Assembly (NCBI GenBank): GCA_937949995.1
Contig: CALFEO010000033.1
Span: 1-64,000 of the forward strand
Direction of reading: 5' to 3'
Length of the DNA stretch: 64,000 nucleotides
Source of the DNA: an uncultured bacterium
GTDB taxonomy: Bacteria > Patescibacteriota > Patescibacteriia > 2-12-FULL-60-25
Positions 25,455-34,551 of the stretch are shown here, in pieces. The stretch's first letter is position 1. Each line of letters starts with the position of its first letter. The notes beneath the pieces are model-generated. The model was not told the origin of the DNA. It saw only the letters and a program-made list of their open reading frames with translations, and made no database searches. A program made the position numbers and the translations under genes.

Positions 25455-25988
25455 ATGCCAATAGCCAAAAAAGGAAAAAAAGTTTCCGTTTCAAACAACT
25501 TCCAAAAAAATTACGTCTATCATCTCACCGAGCCTGCTGGTCGAAACTTCCATCCCGATTTTAAGCCCGAACTAACACCTCGTGAAATGTTGAAAATCGG
25601 AGTCTTTGGCGGCGCATATTTTATCGGGGTTGATAATCTCATACCCAAAGAATACCCCAAATCTTGGTTTGCCGGCATCAGACTCTCTCCTGACAAAGAA
25701 AAACATGCCGAACTTAATTTCTTTGGCATCCGTGCCAGCATGCCTCTTGCATATTGGCGAGCCAAAGGCTGGATTAACAAACAAGATCCTCATGGCTGGT
25801 TTGAATGGTACTGCCGTTACTACATGGGTCGTAGATCCGCGGACGATGAGCGTCAAATCAAACGTTGGAAGGCTATCAAGCGCCACATCTCTCAAATCAA
25901 AAAGAATTGCAAACCTCGCGATCTCAAGTGCCGTCGCAAACAACGCCAAGCTGTGTTGCACTGGGCATACGATGGCCGAAAGATATAG
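25455..25988 (+). CDS. Conserved protein of unknown function (HLTEPAGRNF type)
   Basis: 177 aa, cytoplasmic. The blocks HLTEPAGRNFHP, LTPREMLKIGVFGG and WFEWYCRYYMGRR belong, as far as I can recall, to a conserved uncharacterised family also found outside CPR. The C-terminal third is very basic with Cys-rich CKPRDLKCRRK, suggesting nucleic-acid contact. No catalytic residue can be named. Confidence 0.65.
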   Translation: MPIAKKGKKVSVSNNFQKNYVYHLTEPAGRNFHPDFKPELTPREMLKIGVFGGAYFIGVDNLIPKEYPKSWFAGIRLSPDKEKHAELNFFGIRASMPLAYWRAKGWINKQDPHGWFEWYCRYYMGRRSADDERQIKRWKAIKRHISQIKKNCKPRDLKCRRKQRQAVLHWAYDGRKI

Positions 25989-26120
25989 GCATGTAGCTTG
26001 TAGCATGTCCCGCCTCCGGACGGGATCCCGTCAATATATTTTTAATTGGTGCGGGATAACATGTAGCAAGGAAAAGAAGATTTATAAAAAAATCAGACTC
26101 TCTCGAGTCTGATTTTTTCG
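25989..26120. repeat. CATGTAGC inverted words and strong terminator
   Basis: CATGTAGCTTGTAGCATGTCCCGC and GCGGGATAACATGTAGCAAG make a loose inverted pair around a CCCGTCCGG hairpin. It is followed by a perfect terminator at 26087-26118 (AAAAAATCAGACTC-TCTC-GAGTCTGATTTTTT), usable from both strands. Confidence 0.8.
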
Positions 26121-26130
26121 CTTTCTGCTC

Positions 26131-26182
26131 ACCCTCTTTAGCAAAGAGGGACATTCAACGCAAAGCGTTGAATTGGGAGATT
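26131..26182. repeat. CCCTCTTT palindromic element, copy A
   Basis: Palindrome CCCTCTTTAGCAAAGAGGG, spacer, palindrome TTCAACGC..GCGTTGAA, then TTGGGAGATT. It ends exactly at the stop codon of the zinc-ribbon gene. Copies also lie at 44283, 48402 and 48643. Confidence 0.85.
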
Positions 26183-26723
26183 ATTTGCTTTTCTTGGCTG
26201 CTTTTTTAGCTGCCTTTTTGGCTTCTTTTTTATCCGCTTTCTTGGCAGGTTTTTCTTCTACGATTTCAAGAACTTCTTCAACTTCTTGTTTTTTGGCTTT
26301 CTTTTCTTTTTTGGAAAGCTTTTCACCCACCGCTTCAAAAGCGTCTTTGTTATCAACCGTATGGATCTTACCAGCTTGTTTCAATTTATCGATCTCTTTC
26401 AAGATCAAATCCAATTTGGCATTTAATTGCTCAAATTGTTCGCGATTACCGTCTCCGCGAGCCGGTCTTTCATCGCGTGAAAAACGTTCTTCGCGTCTTT
26501 GCGGTTTAAAACCGCGGTCATCGCTTCCGCGAAAACAATTGTTGCACAATACCGGCTTGTCGCCTGTGGGCCTAAACGGCACTTGGCATCTGTCGCCGCA
26601 TTCGGCGCATGTTGCGGGAAACATCTTTTTTTCAAAACCGCGGTCTCCACCGCGTCCTCCTCTGTCAAATCCGCGATCATCGCGGCCCCTTCTCTCAAAA
26701 CCACCTCTCTTAAAATCTTTCAT
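26181..26723 (-). CDS. RGG-rich zinc-ribbon protein with Lys/Ala tail
   Basis: 180 aa. The N-terminus (~1-32) is Arg/Gly/Asp-rich like RGG RNA-binding tails. Residues ~34-64 carry CAEC..CNNC with VPFRPTGDKPVLC between, a zinc ribbon frequent in CPR and Planctomycetes. A coiled-coil-like helix (~90-115) and a Lys/Ala/Glu-rich tail follow. Probably a nucleic-acid-binding cytoplasmic protein. No SD is obvious, and several leader hairpins lie upstream. Confidence 0.75.
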   Translation of the reverse strand: MKDFKRGGFERRGRDDRGFDRGGRGGDRGFEKKMFPATCAECGDRCQVPFRPTGDKPVLCNNCFRGSDDRGFKPQRREERFSRDERPARGDGNREQFEQLNAKLDLILKEIDKLKQAGKIHTVDNKDAFEAVGEKLSKKEKKAKKQEVEEVLEIVEEKPAKKADKKEAKKAAKKAAKKSK

Positions 26724-27034
26724 AGATTTATCGTCTAACCCTTGCCCCGTTTCTAACGGGGGCGAACATCGAACATCCGCGCCCTCGGCGCATCCGCCCT
26801 CGGCGGATTTATCTTTGAATCTTCACGGATCTCCTAATCCGTGGTTTTTTCGGCTAACCTTATTACTTTAAGACGTTATGACGTTAAGACTTTTACGATA
26901 TCATTACTAATTAATCATCAAAATATACACTATTTTTCGATTTTTGTCAACAGTCACGGCTTGGTCACGATTGACATTGGGCGTTTTTAAGGCTTTAATA
27001 AGCAGGCACTTTAACAAGGGAGGCTCAAAGAATC
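26724..27034. other. Intergenic: leader hairpins and orphan promoter
   Basis: GCGCCctcGGCGC and ATCCGCCctcGGCGGAT (~26779-26810) and CACGGAT..ATCCGTG (~26822-26843) form three consecutive hairpins upstream of the minus-strand zinc-ribbon gene. The last is followed by T6 on the plus strand. ACGTTATGACGTTAAGAC words follow. The promoter of the next gene begins at 26971. Confidence 0.55.
26971..26999 (+). promoter_or_regulatory. Promoter TTGACA-17-TTTAAT
   Basis: TTGACA at 26971-26976 and TTTAAT at 26994-26999, 35 nt before the ATG at 27035. SD GGGAGG lies between. Confidence 0.75.
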
Positions 27035-27463
27035 ATGAGTTTGGCTAACATTGAAGCCGAAATTAAGGATTTTCCTAAAGAATCCGATGAGCTTGAAGCC
27101 GAAATTCCGGTGATTCCCGAAGAAGTCGCCAAGCTGTTTCGCTTATTTGAATTGGAAATCCGCGTCGGCACAAGTTCCGTACATCATCGGATTCTTATTT
27201 CCGGCACCATGGACACGATTCTTGATCTTGGTTTGGAGGGCTTGCGTTATTTGGTGCTTCATATATACGAGTCCGTGCAAACTCGCGCCATGGACGAGGA
27301 TGTGCTTGAGGCTTGGCATATCATGATTGGCTTTTTTGCGGAAAAACTCGAGGCTGAAGATGCGCCTCAAGACAGTGAAAACCTAAGCGAATGGTTCGCT
27401 TGGGCCGCCGATTTTACGGGCATCGAATTCATGGAGGAGGAACATGAAGATCTTGCCGGATAA
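27035..27463 (+). CDS. Orphan acidic protein
   Basis: 142 aa, strongly acidic (Glu/Asp runs at both ends), helical, no signal. SD AAGGGAGG upstream. Its stop overlaps the start of the next gene by 20 nt. The partner is a small membrane protein, so the acidic protein may dock on it. Not recognised. Confidence 0.6.
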   Translation: MSLANIEAEIKDFPKESDELEAEIPVIPEEVAKLFRLFELEIRVGTSSVHHRILISGTMDTILDLGLEGLRYLVLHIYESVQTRAMDEDVLEAWHIMIGFFAEKLEAEDAPQDSENLSEWFAWAADFTGIEFMEEEHEDLAG

Positions 27464-27686
27464 AGCTTTGCGTTTTTGGCGTCAAAAGCAAGCGCCAATC
27501 ATGGCGATTGCATTTATTTCCGCTTCAGCGATTCTGATTTTATTGGAACATATGTTCAAACGAGGTTTTCTCTGCATCAATATCGCAGAATACATAGCCA
27601 TTGCCATAGCATTTACTATCTTGTTTTTTATGACGGTCGATTATGCCCGTCGAATCTACTCCATCGTCAAACAAGAAAAGAAATAA
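27444..27686 (+). CDS. Small membrane protein, two helices
   Basis: 80 aa. Hydrophobic segments at ~17-36 and ~45-65, basic ends. SD GGAGGA sits inside the preceding gene, 4 nt before the ATG, so translation is coupled. Unknown function. Confidence 0.6.
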   Translation: MKILPDKALRFWRQKQAPIMAIAFISASAILILLEHMFKRGFLCINIAEYIAIAIAFTILFFMTVDYARRIYSIVKQEKK

Positions 27687-27691
27687 CTTTT

Positions 27692-27718
27692 TACTGCCAT
27701 TCTCGGCGGTTATTTTTT
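27692..27718 (+). terminator. Intrinsic terminator
   Basis: ACTGCC-ATTCTC-GGCGGT (one wobble) and a T7 run. It overlaps the fpg stop on the other strand. Confidence 0.75.
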
Positions 27719-28540
27719 TGACTCTTTCTGGCATCTCTCACAATAAAACACACTCCTTCCACCCAACTTTTCACGCTTTATCGCTGTTCTGCATTTAAAG
27801 CAAGGCTCTCCTGTTCTTCTAAACGCTTTTAAATGCTTTTGAAAGCTTCCCATCTCTCCACCGGGCAGGCGATAATCCGAAAAAGTCGTGCCGCGATTTT
27901 TAACAGCTTTAGATAATATCTTAACTATAGCTTTATATAACTTTTTAACTTCGTCATCGCTTAAACTATCCGCTTTACGCAACGGATGAATCCCGCCTTC
28001 AAACAAAGCTTCGTTAACATAAATGTTCCCCAGCCCGGATATTTTGGTTTGATCCAACAAAACCGAGTGTAATGGTCTTTTTCCGATTAAAATCGACTCC
28101 AAGTCGCGTAAGCTAAAAGCGGGGGAGAGCGCATCCACTCCAATCTTCTTCTTACTTTCAAAATCCATCATCTCATCCGCTCTATAAATCTCGCAAGTCG
28201 CAAAAGTCCGCACATCCGCCAGATGCAAATCTCCATCGCCGTCCAACTTTATCGTCAGCCGGCAAAACCGCGGAACATCATTACGCAAAAACACTTGCCC
28301 GGTCATCCGCAAATGAAAAACCAGATAAACATCACCCGCCAACTGAATAACAATATTCTTGCCTCGCCTTGCAACATCAGCTATTTCCGCGCCGCGAATT
28401 TGCTCGCGCAACTCGTCGATATCATAAAAGCCAAAAAGTCTTCGCGTGTAATCGTTTGTAACCAAATCCAAAATCCGCCTGCCAACAATCAAGTTTTTCA
28501 AATCGGTTACAATGGATTGTACTTCCGGGCCTTCGGGCAT
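27710..28540 (-). CDS. fpg: Formamidopyrimidine-DNA glycosylase
   Basis: 276 aa from ATG 28540, so that MPEGPEV starts the protein; the mature enzyme uses Pro2 as nucleophile and Glu3 as acid. The middle shows SGLGNIYVNEALF (helix-two-turn-helix). The end has CFKC..CERC, the zinc finger that holds DNA. It excises 8-oxoguanine and ring-opened purines and then cleaves the strand. It is part of the window's DNA-repair set with rdgB, lexA and dinB, though not in one operon. Confidence 0.95.
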   Translation of the reverse strand: MPEGPEVQSIVTDLKNLIVGRRILDLVTNDYTRRLFGFYDIDELREQIRGAEIADVARRGKNIVIQLAGDVYLVFHLRMTGQVFLRNDVPRFCRLTIKLDGDGDLHLADVRTFATCEIYRADEMMDFESKKKIGVDALSPAFSLRDLESILIGKRPLHSVLLDQTKISGLGNIYVNEALFEGGIHPLRKADSLSDDEVKKLYKAIVKILSKAVKNRGTTFSDYRLPGGEMGSFQKHLKAFRRTGEPCFKCRTAIKREKLGGRSVFYCERCQKESKK

Positions 28541-28563
28541 ACTTACGCTTCGCTGTTGCTCGC

Positions 28564-28689
28564 GAAATAACAAATAATAAATAACAAATAATAAAGATCA
28601 ATCACTCCAGTCTCTTTATTAGTTGTTAATTAAATTTGTTAATTAATAAAATCCGCTCGCTTTGTTATTTATTATTTGTTATTTGTTAA
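28564..28689. repeat. AACAAATAAT word repeats, inverted
   Basis: AATAACAAATAATAAATAAC words on one side and TTATTTATTATTTGTTATTTG on the other, around a short unique centre. The same family as 22.4 kb. Confidence 0.75.
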
Positions 28690-28884
28690 TTAGGTCTGAA
28701 TGTGTTGCACCCTCCCAACCTCTCCCGTAGTTAATCGCACTTTGATGCCCCTCGGATGCACGGGGATGCTCGTCAGAATATCTTTAACAATACCCTGCGT
28801 CATCTCCCCGGTTTTTTGATGATGTTTTTGCACTATCACAACCACTGAACCGGGCTTGATATCTTTTCTTATTGTTCCATCCAT
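28690..28884 (-). CDS. ywbE: YwbE-family protein
   Basis: 64 aa from ATG 28884 (an ATG 9 nt earlier is possible). IKPGSVVVIV, TGIVKDILT-like and HPRGIKVRL..GEVGRVQ cover the whole length and match the YwbE/DUF2196 family, small KOW-like beta proteins of unknown function. Cytoplasmic. Confidence 0.85.
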   Translation of the reverse strand: MDGTIRKDIKPGSVVVIVQKHHQKTGEMTQGIVKDILTSIPVHPRGIKVRLTTGEVGRVQHIQT

Positions 28885-28958
28885 ATAAACCAAACTTTAA
28901 ACTAAAAACTACAAACTGCAAAGAGCCAACTTGGCATCCCTGCAACTACGACCAAGAA

Positions 28959-29759
28959 TTACGGTTTATGTCTAATTCGCTTAAAAAGCAACATGCTCGA
29001 TATCGCAATAAGTAATAAGTAGAAGATCGGGTAGAACAAGAAAGGCGCATCAAAACTATTCGGCATCACACGAATAAAGTGATTAAAAAATCTAAAAGCG
29101 GTAAACCAAATCGCAAAAGCTAAAATCGCCACACCGGGTTGCATCTTTTTCTTGAAGATTATGATCGCGATTACGGTTCCAACGAGCGCGGCGATCAACT
29201 CGTAAATTTCTGTTGGGTGTACCGGCCGAACACTCAAAATGGAAGTTGTTCCTTCACTCAATTGATGCAAGTGTGCGTCGCTGAAGATGGGGAATTTAAC
29301 TCCCCAGGGCAATTTAGTCTCGGTTCCAAAACAACAACCATTCAAAAAACAGCCGATCCTCATCACTGCAATCCCAACTCCCAAGTTCGGCGCCAAAAGG
29401 TCGCCCAGCCGCCAAATATCAATCTTCAACCGCCGCGCGGCAATCCAGCCTGCAACCACGGCAAAAATAATTCCGCCGTATTCCGAAAAGCCGGTCGCAT
29501 TTAAACTCCAAATCCGCGCCGGATTATTCCAGTACAGATCAAAATTGATCAAAATATTCAGCAACCTCGCCCCCGGCAAAAAAGCCATTATCGCAATCAC
29601 CAAAACCGTCAGTGACTTTTTAAGATTCAGCTCTGATCGCTTAAGCATCCAATAACTCCCCAAGGCCGCAATCAAAATCGCGAGCAACATGAAAAAGCGA
29701 TACGAACTTATGTGTATCGCCAATCCAAATAACATTGTGTCAACTAAAGTGGGATGCAT
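28959..29759 (-). CDS. lgt: Prolipoprotein diacylglyceryl transferase
   Basis: 266 aa, seven hydrophobic helices. GGIIFAVVAGW, MRIGCFLNGCCFG (signature) and HPTEIYE are the Lgt motifs. It moves a diacylglyceryl group from phosphatidylglycerol to the lipobox cysteine, the first step for every lipoprotein predicted here (for example at 21947, 34552, 48848 and 63281). Confidence 0.93.
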   Translation of the reverse strand: MHPTLVDTMLFGLAIHISSYRFFMLLAILIAALGSYWMLKRSELNLKKSLTVLVIAIMAFLPGARLLNILINFDLYWNNPARIWSLNATGFSEYGGIIFAVVAGWIAARRLKIDIWRLGDLLAPNLGVGIAVMRIGCFLNGCCFGTETKLPWGVKFPIFSDAHLHQLSEGTTSILSVRPVHPTEIYELIAALVGTVIAIIIFKKKMQPGVAILAFAIWFTAFRFFNHFIRVMPNSFDAPFLFYPIFYLLLIAISSMLLFKRIRHKP

Positions 29760-29949
29760 TTATAAAAATTACAAATTACAAATTACCAATTTTGGAATCG
29801 CTGTCGCGATATTCATCATAAATCGTGGTTCGAGGTTCGTATCGCGTTTAACGTGACGTAGTTCGAAATACAATGTTATGACGTGGGATCCCTCCTTTCG
29901 CAAAAAGAGGGAGGACTGATGGGACGAGCGACGTAGGATGAGTAGTGGA
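29760..29949. repeat. GTTCG / TACAAATTAC / CCTCC words
   Basis: TTACAAATTACAAATTACC and TCGTGGTTCGAGGTTCG words, a CCTCCTTTCGCAAAAAGAGGGAGG palindrome (29888-29912) and GGGACGAGCGACGTAGG words. The same vocabulary appears inside dinB at 48151-48240. Confidence 0.65.
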
Positions 29950-32019
29950 TTATTTACCCTTATCCGCTGTCATATTTGCTAAAATTTTTAACATATCGCC
30001 TTGATAGTTTATTGTTACTGTTCCGTTCATATGGTATCCGGCATCGTCTTCCGCTATGGGTAAAGAGAATGCGGCTACAGCGCCTTCTTCAGTAAATGAT
30101 CCGGTTATAACACCTCCTTCGTATTTAACGTTGATTGATTTCGGTTCATCATCGTTATTAAATGTCATGGTTCCCGAGTTTTCACTTGTTGGAGTGATTG
30201 AAATTGAGACATCCGAAGATTCTCCTTTTAAAGCCTCCGGATCAAAGTTCAAATCACAGCCTTCCTCCTCAGCTCCCGATAACTGCTCTTCTTTTAGACG
30301 CTTAGCTTCTTCGGATAAAATTACATCCGTTATTACCAGCTTGCCGTTTTGCCACACCCCGCCCAATTTCTTGAAATCCGGATACATGGAGATGCCAAAA
30401 CGATCGAATAAGAATTTTTTATAGGCTTCCTTGCCTCCCGTCTCCGAAAAATAGTATCGTGCCGCTTGAGTAATATCATGGACTGATAAAGCGCCGTCAA
30501 CCAAAAATCCTTGTTTGTCATTCAAATTAAATCTTCCCGTATCTTTCATCATTCTTTCCGTAAAATGCCATAAAACATCCATACGGATTTTTAAGTCGCT
30601 ATGTTCACTTAATCCCTTCGGACCAAAAGATCTCTCCAAGAAATCCGCCTCTTTAAAAGCGTCGATCAGCATTTTTAGATCCTTTTCTTGCTTTTCCACC
30701 TCAATATCGCGCTCCAATCTGTTTTTAAACTGTCTCTCAAAAGACATCTGAACGCCGTTGCGAATTTTGTCCATTTCCCTCTCGTCCAGTTCCGGCATTC
30801 CGGCATCACGCCGCGCTTCATTTTGTTTGGCTATAGCCTCTATTTCCAACTGTCTTCGCACCCCGCGCATTTGGTTCCAAACCGTAGCAAAATCTCCTTT
30901 GTCATTATTGTAACCATAAAAATAACTGTCAGATCCGTTCTTGTAAGCTTGATATGCGGCTTCAACTTCGTCATTCTTCCAGCTTTGTATTTGGTAATCA
31001 ACCATTTCCACGGCGATTTTTCCGGCGGTCGTAATTAAAAATTTATCCGCTATCTGTTCGCCGATTATTTTTGCCGCCTCGCGGTATTGCCCTTCGGCCG
31101 CATAGCCCGCGGCTTTAGCCACAGCTTCCACGTCTTCAGAGGCGTCTCCGGAAATTGCGCTCAATGCGGATTGAAATGCCGATTCCGGAACTCGTGTGGC
31201 TATTTTCTGCCCCATTAACATCGCCAGTTTTTGATTAAATCCCGCCACATCGCCTTTTTGATAATCATCATACATGTCTTTATAGCTGTCATCCGTCAAA
31301 ATATCGTTAACAACACTGCCGGTTATCGACTTGTCACTGATACCCATTTTTTCCAACGTCATCTCAACCATTTTATTGGCGATTTCATCTGAAACATCAT
31401 TAATGTTATCGCGCAGAGTATTATCCAGCGCTTGCGAATGTATCCATTGCTCGGTTAAGGTTGTTTCATCGCTGACTTTATTGGCTCCCAACAAGCTGAA
31501 ATGATACAACTCAACCGTCATCAAACCTTTTTCCAAATCCACCATGGTCGGAACCAAATAATCCCAGCGTTCGCCGTTGTAATAACCGGCCTGCATCTGA
31601 TCCGGATAAGTATCAGCCGGTAATTGGCTTTTATCAAAAGCAAAAGTAACCGTCATTTTTTCATTCAACCTCACATCCCCCGAGGATTTGATCTCAACCG
31701 GAGATCCTATCGGGGTCGCCTCCAGAGATGAGTAATCGGGCGCTTTGTCGGGAGTCGAAATTTCCACTTCCGTAGCGGATTCAAACGCTCCCTTGGGTAT
31801 ACTGATGGCGACTTTGTCCGTTTTCAAATCTCCCAACTCCAAATCCGCTTCTCCGGCGGTCCCGGTTTTGGGTTCGCTTATTACTTTTTCGTATTTCCAG
31901 GATGTATCAGCCTTGGGGCGTTGACCATTGTCCGATTGGTTGAAATACCATAACAAAGAAGCCGCGAGCGCCAAAGCAAAAACAACGACCGCGGCAAGAA
32001 AGAATAGTTTTTTGTTCAT
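29950..32019 (-). CDS. Membrane-anchored extracytoplasmic protein with ZU5-like start
   Basis: 689 aa. One N-terminal membrane anchor (~7-26). Residues ~60-180 show ISIPKGAFE and TVTFAFDKSQL, resembling ZU5-type beta domains. The middle (~190-560) is helical and charged. The C-terminus (~590-689) is beta-rich and may bind polysaccharide or lipid. No enzyme motif. Probably faces outward. Confidence 0.6.
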   Translation of the reverse strand: MNKKLFFLAAVVVFALALAASLLWYFNQSDNGQRPKADTSWKYEKVISEPKTGTAGEADLELGDLKTDKVAISIPKGAFESATEVEISTPDKAPDYSSLEATPIGSPVEIKSSGDVRLNEKMTVTFAFDKSQLPADTYPDQMQAGYYNGERWDYLVPTMVDLEKGLMTVELYHFSLLGANKVSDETTLTEQWIHSQALDNTLRDNINDVSDEIANKMVEMTLEKMGISDKSITGSVVNDILTDDSYKDMYDDYQKGDVAGFNQKLAMLMGQKIATRVPESAFQSALSAISGDASEDVEAVAKAAGYAAEGQYREAAKIIGEQIADKFLITTAGKIAVEMVDYQIQSWKNDEVEAAYQAYKNGSDSYFYGYNNDKGDFATVWNQMRGVRRQLEIEAIAKQNEARRDAGMPELDEREMDKIRNGVQMSFERQFKNRLERDIEVEKQEKDLKMLIDAFKEADFLERSFGPKGLSEHSDLKIRMDVLWHFTERMMKDTGRFNLNDKQGFLVDGALSVHDITQAARYYFSETGGKEAYKKFLFDRFGISMYPDFKKLGGVWQNGKLVITDVILSEEAKRLKEEQLSGAEEEGCDLNFDPEALKGESSDVSISITPTSENSGTMTFNNDDEPKSINVKYEGGVITGSFTEEGAVAAFSLPIAEDDAGYHMNGTVTINYQGDMLKILANMTADKGK

Positions 32020-32092
32020 AGATGAATATGTTAAGTCTTTAATTGTTTGGATGATTATTGCTCTAATGCGGAAAAAATGCCAGTGAGTGCAA

Positions 32093-33397
32093 TTACAATG
32101 AAAATTTTTCCGTATGCAAAAATTTCTTTTTGATTCCCAATTTCTTAAACTGTTTTTCCAAAGCCTCCATCATTTTCGCGGGACCGCACATGAAAATATG
32201 CTTATTTTCGAACCCGCCTGATTTTAACAGCACGCTCTCCGCGCTTAAAGTTTCATTTCTATAAGAGTACATCGGAAAGACGCGGAAATTTTCTCTCATT
32301 TGCCGGGAGATTGCATCCAATTGATGCAAATAAACCGCATCTTTCATTTCTTTTGTCGCGTAAAATAATTCCACCTCATACTCTTCGCCGTTGTTGCGCA
32401 AATCTTCAGCCATTCCAACAAACGGAGTGATCCCAATTCCGCCCGCAATCCAAATCTGCTTGTTGCTTTTCGCGATTTTATAATTGAAAACTCCAAACGG
32501 TCCGCGGGCTTTGGCTTTTCCGCCGATTGTTAATTTATCTATTTTACTCGTGTAATCTCCCAAGTTTTTAATTGCTATTCTAACCCCATTTTCATGCGGT
32601 GCCGAAACAATGCTGAATGGATGTTCTTCTTGGCCGATTTCTTTATCCAAAAAACTGATCATGAGAAATTGTCCGGCTTGATACGCAAAACTTTTTTTCG
32701 GAGTCAAAGTTATTTCCGTAATTTGTTCATTCAGTTTTTTTACATCAGATACGGTCAAAATATGTTTCGGTTGCAACAGCCATCCTAATAATGTTTTGTA
32801 AATGAACGCCCCGATTCCCGCGAATAAAATTGCCAGCATGTAATATCTTAGTGGCTTGTAGTACGAAACTGTAGCCGGTATTAGCCACACGTGGAGGCCT
32901 GCGAATATAAGCGCTAAGCCCATAAATTTATGCGTTATTTTCCAAATATGATATTTTGGCCGTAAATATAAGGTTAAAACAATGAGCAACATCATTATCC
33001 ATAAAGAAATGATTCCAAAGTTAACATCCCATTCTTGACCCGGCAGAAAAAATCCCAATATCCCGTCAAATGTCAATTCCGTAAATTTATTAACCAACAG
33101 CAACGGATGAAAAAGTAATAATATAAAACCGGCTTTACCGATAAGCCCGTGTTTGATGTAAGCGTCATTAAGCCCCATGAATAATTTTTCCAGCCACTTC
33201 GCGTCAATGCTCAAAACAAAATTAAGCGACATTAACGCCAGTCCCGCAAGTCCGAAGATTTGCCCCAAATTGGCAAGCGTAACTTCAAAACCGCTGAATC
33301 TCGGCGGATAAGCCGGCGCCATGTACCAAAGAATTATGGGAATTACGGCTAAAATGCCTATTAATACCCAACCCGAATTTTGTTTGATTGTTTTCAT
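32093..33397 (-). CDS. Ferric-reductase-like membrane flavoprotein
   Basis: 434 aa from ATG 33397 (an ATG 18 nt earlier is possible). Six hydrophobic helices (~1-215) contain His residues in HGLIGK, HPLLL, ITHKFM and GLHVW, suited to bind two b-type hemes. A ferredoxin-reductase module follows: HPFSI for FAD, GGIGITPF and CGPAKMM for NAD(P)H. Electrons would pass from NAD(P)H through FAD and heme to an outside acceptor such as Fe3+. Confidence 0.85.
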   Translation of the reverse strand: MKTIKQNSGWVLIGILAVIPIILWYMAPAYPPRFSGFEVTLANLGQIFGLAGLALMSLNFVLSIDAKWLEKLFMGLNDAYIKHGLIGKAGFILLLFHPLLLVNKFTELTFDGILGFFLPGQEWDVNFGIISLWIMMLLIVLTLYLRPKYHIWKITHKFMGLALIFAGLHVWLIPATVSYYKPLRYYMLAILFAGIGAFIYKTLLGWLLQPKHILTVSDVKKLNEQITEITLTPKKSFAYQAGQFLMISFLDKEIGQEEHPFSIVSAPHENGVRIAIKNLGDYTSKIDKLTIGGKAKARGPFGVFNYKIAKSNKQIWIAGGIGITPFVGMAEDLRNNGEEYEVELFYATKEMKDAVYLHQLDAISRQMRENFRVFPMYSYRNETLSAESVLLKSGGFENKHIFMCGPAKMMEALEKQFKKLGIKKKFLHTEKFSL

Positions 33398-33431
33398 ATA
33401 TATCAAATGTTTCAATTATGCAGACAATACC

Positions 33432-33457
33432 AAAAAGACGCAACTATGCGTCTTTTT
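33432..33457. terminator. Bidirectional terminator
   Basis: AAAAAGACGCA-ACTA-TGCGTCTTTTT between the reductase start and the end of the AI-2E gene. It ends the latter. Confidence 0.85.
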
Positions 33458-33482
33458 AATATTTTATCTTCCAATTGTATAT

Positions 33483-34532
33483 TTATTTAGCGTTGATCAT
33501 TTTTTTATCTCTGGCTTTTAAAGAAAAATAGATATCAATCAAAGCCATGCAAACGCTCATGGCCATGGGGCCGAGTATAAATCCCAGTGGACCAAAGAAT
33601 GCCAAGCCTCCCAAAACGGCCAGAAAAACAGCCAGTGGATGCAACTGCATTCCTTCACCGATCAGTTTTGGTCCCAAAAGATTGTCTATCAAACCCACGG
33701 CAAGCAATCCCCAAGCCAATAGCCCGATTCCGCCAAATAAGCTTCCGGTTAAAAATAGATAGACAATACCCGGAATCAACACCAAAGAAGTTCCCACACC
33801 CGGAATCAACGCCGCCACAGCCGCTACACTGCCCCAAAGCACGGGATTCGGCACGCCAAAAATCGCAAAGCCTATTCCGGTCAGAGTTCCTTGAATCAAT
33901 CCTATTGTTAAACTGCCTTTTATCGTAGCCGAAATAGCCAAACGCAATTTTGTTACTATCAGTTCATCATCTTTGTCATCCAGCGGGCTTAATTTTACCA
34001 AATAATCTTTGAGTTTACCGCCATCTTTGAGAAAAAAGTAAAAGGCGATTAAAAAGACTATGGCATTAACAAGCATGCTGGCGAAACTGGAAAAAATAAC
34101 ACCTAAATTTTTCACCATTATTTCAAGCCCTTGGCGTATATATTGTCCAAAATCAACTTTAAATGACTCCGGTATGGTTATGGTTGTCCGCGCTTGATCC
34201 AAAACACTTTCGACTACTCCGATTAATCCGCTCGTATCTCCGTGCGCCAAGTCGTGGTACAGATCCGTGGCCTCTTTCAGTATCAAAGTGCCAACAAACG
34301 TAATGGGCAGCATTACCAACACAATCGCGGTTAAGGTCGAGAACAGCGCCGAGATTCCCGAGCGGCCGCGCGTCATGCTCATAAATCGCCTGTAAACGGG
34401 CTGAAAAATAAAAGCGAATATCGCTGCCAGTATAAGTGCCGTCAGAAACGGCTGTATGATAAAATACACAACCGCGAGCGATGCCGTTAAACAAACGATA
34501 AAGAAGTAATAAACATTTTGATTTACACGCAT
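33483..34532 (-). CDS. AI-2E-family (TqsA/PerM-like) transporter
   Basis: 349 aa. Eight or so hydrophobic helices, with a soluble stretch ~100-150, and the block near AALIPGVGT and GPLGFILGP that marks the AI-2E transporter / UPF0118 family. Family members act as exporters or Na+/H+ antiporters; the substrate here is unknown. AI-2 signalling genes are absent from the window. Confidence 0.85.
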   Translation of the reverse strand: MRVNQNVYYFFIVCLTASLAVVYFIIQPFLTALILAAIFAFIFQPVYRRFMSMTRGRSGISALFSTLTAIVLVMLPITFVGTLILKEATDLYHDLAHGDTSGLIGVVESVLDQARTTITIPESFKVDFGQYIRQGLEIMVKNLGVIFSSFASMLVNAIVFLIAFYFFLKDGGKLKDYLVKLSPLDDKDDELIVTKLRLAISATIKGSLTIGLIQGTLTGIGFAIFGVPNPVLWGSVAAVAALIPGVGTSLVLIPGIVYLFLTGSLFGGIGLLAWGLLAVGLIDNLLGPKLIGEGMQLHPLAVFLAVLGGLAFFGPLGFILGPMAMSVCMALIDIYFSLKARDKKMINAK

Positions 34533-34551
34533 AAAAATATTCTAAAATACT

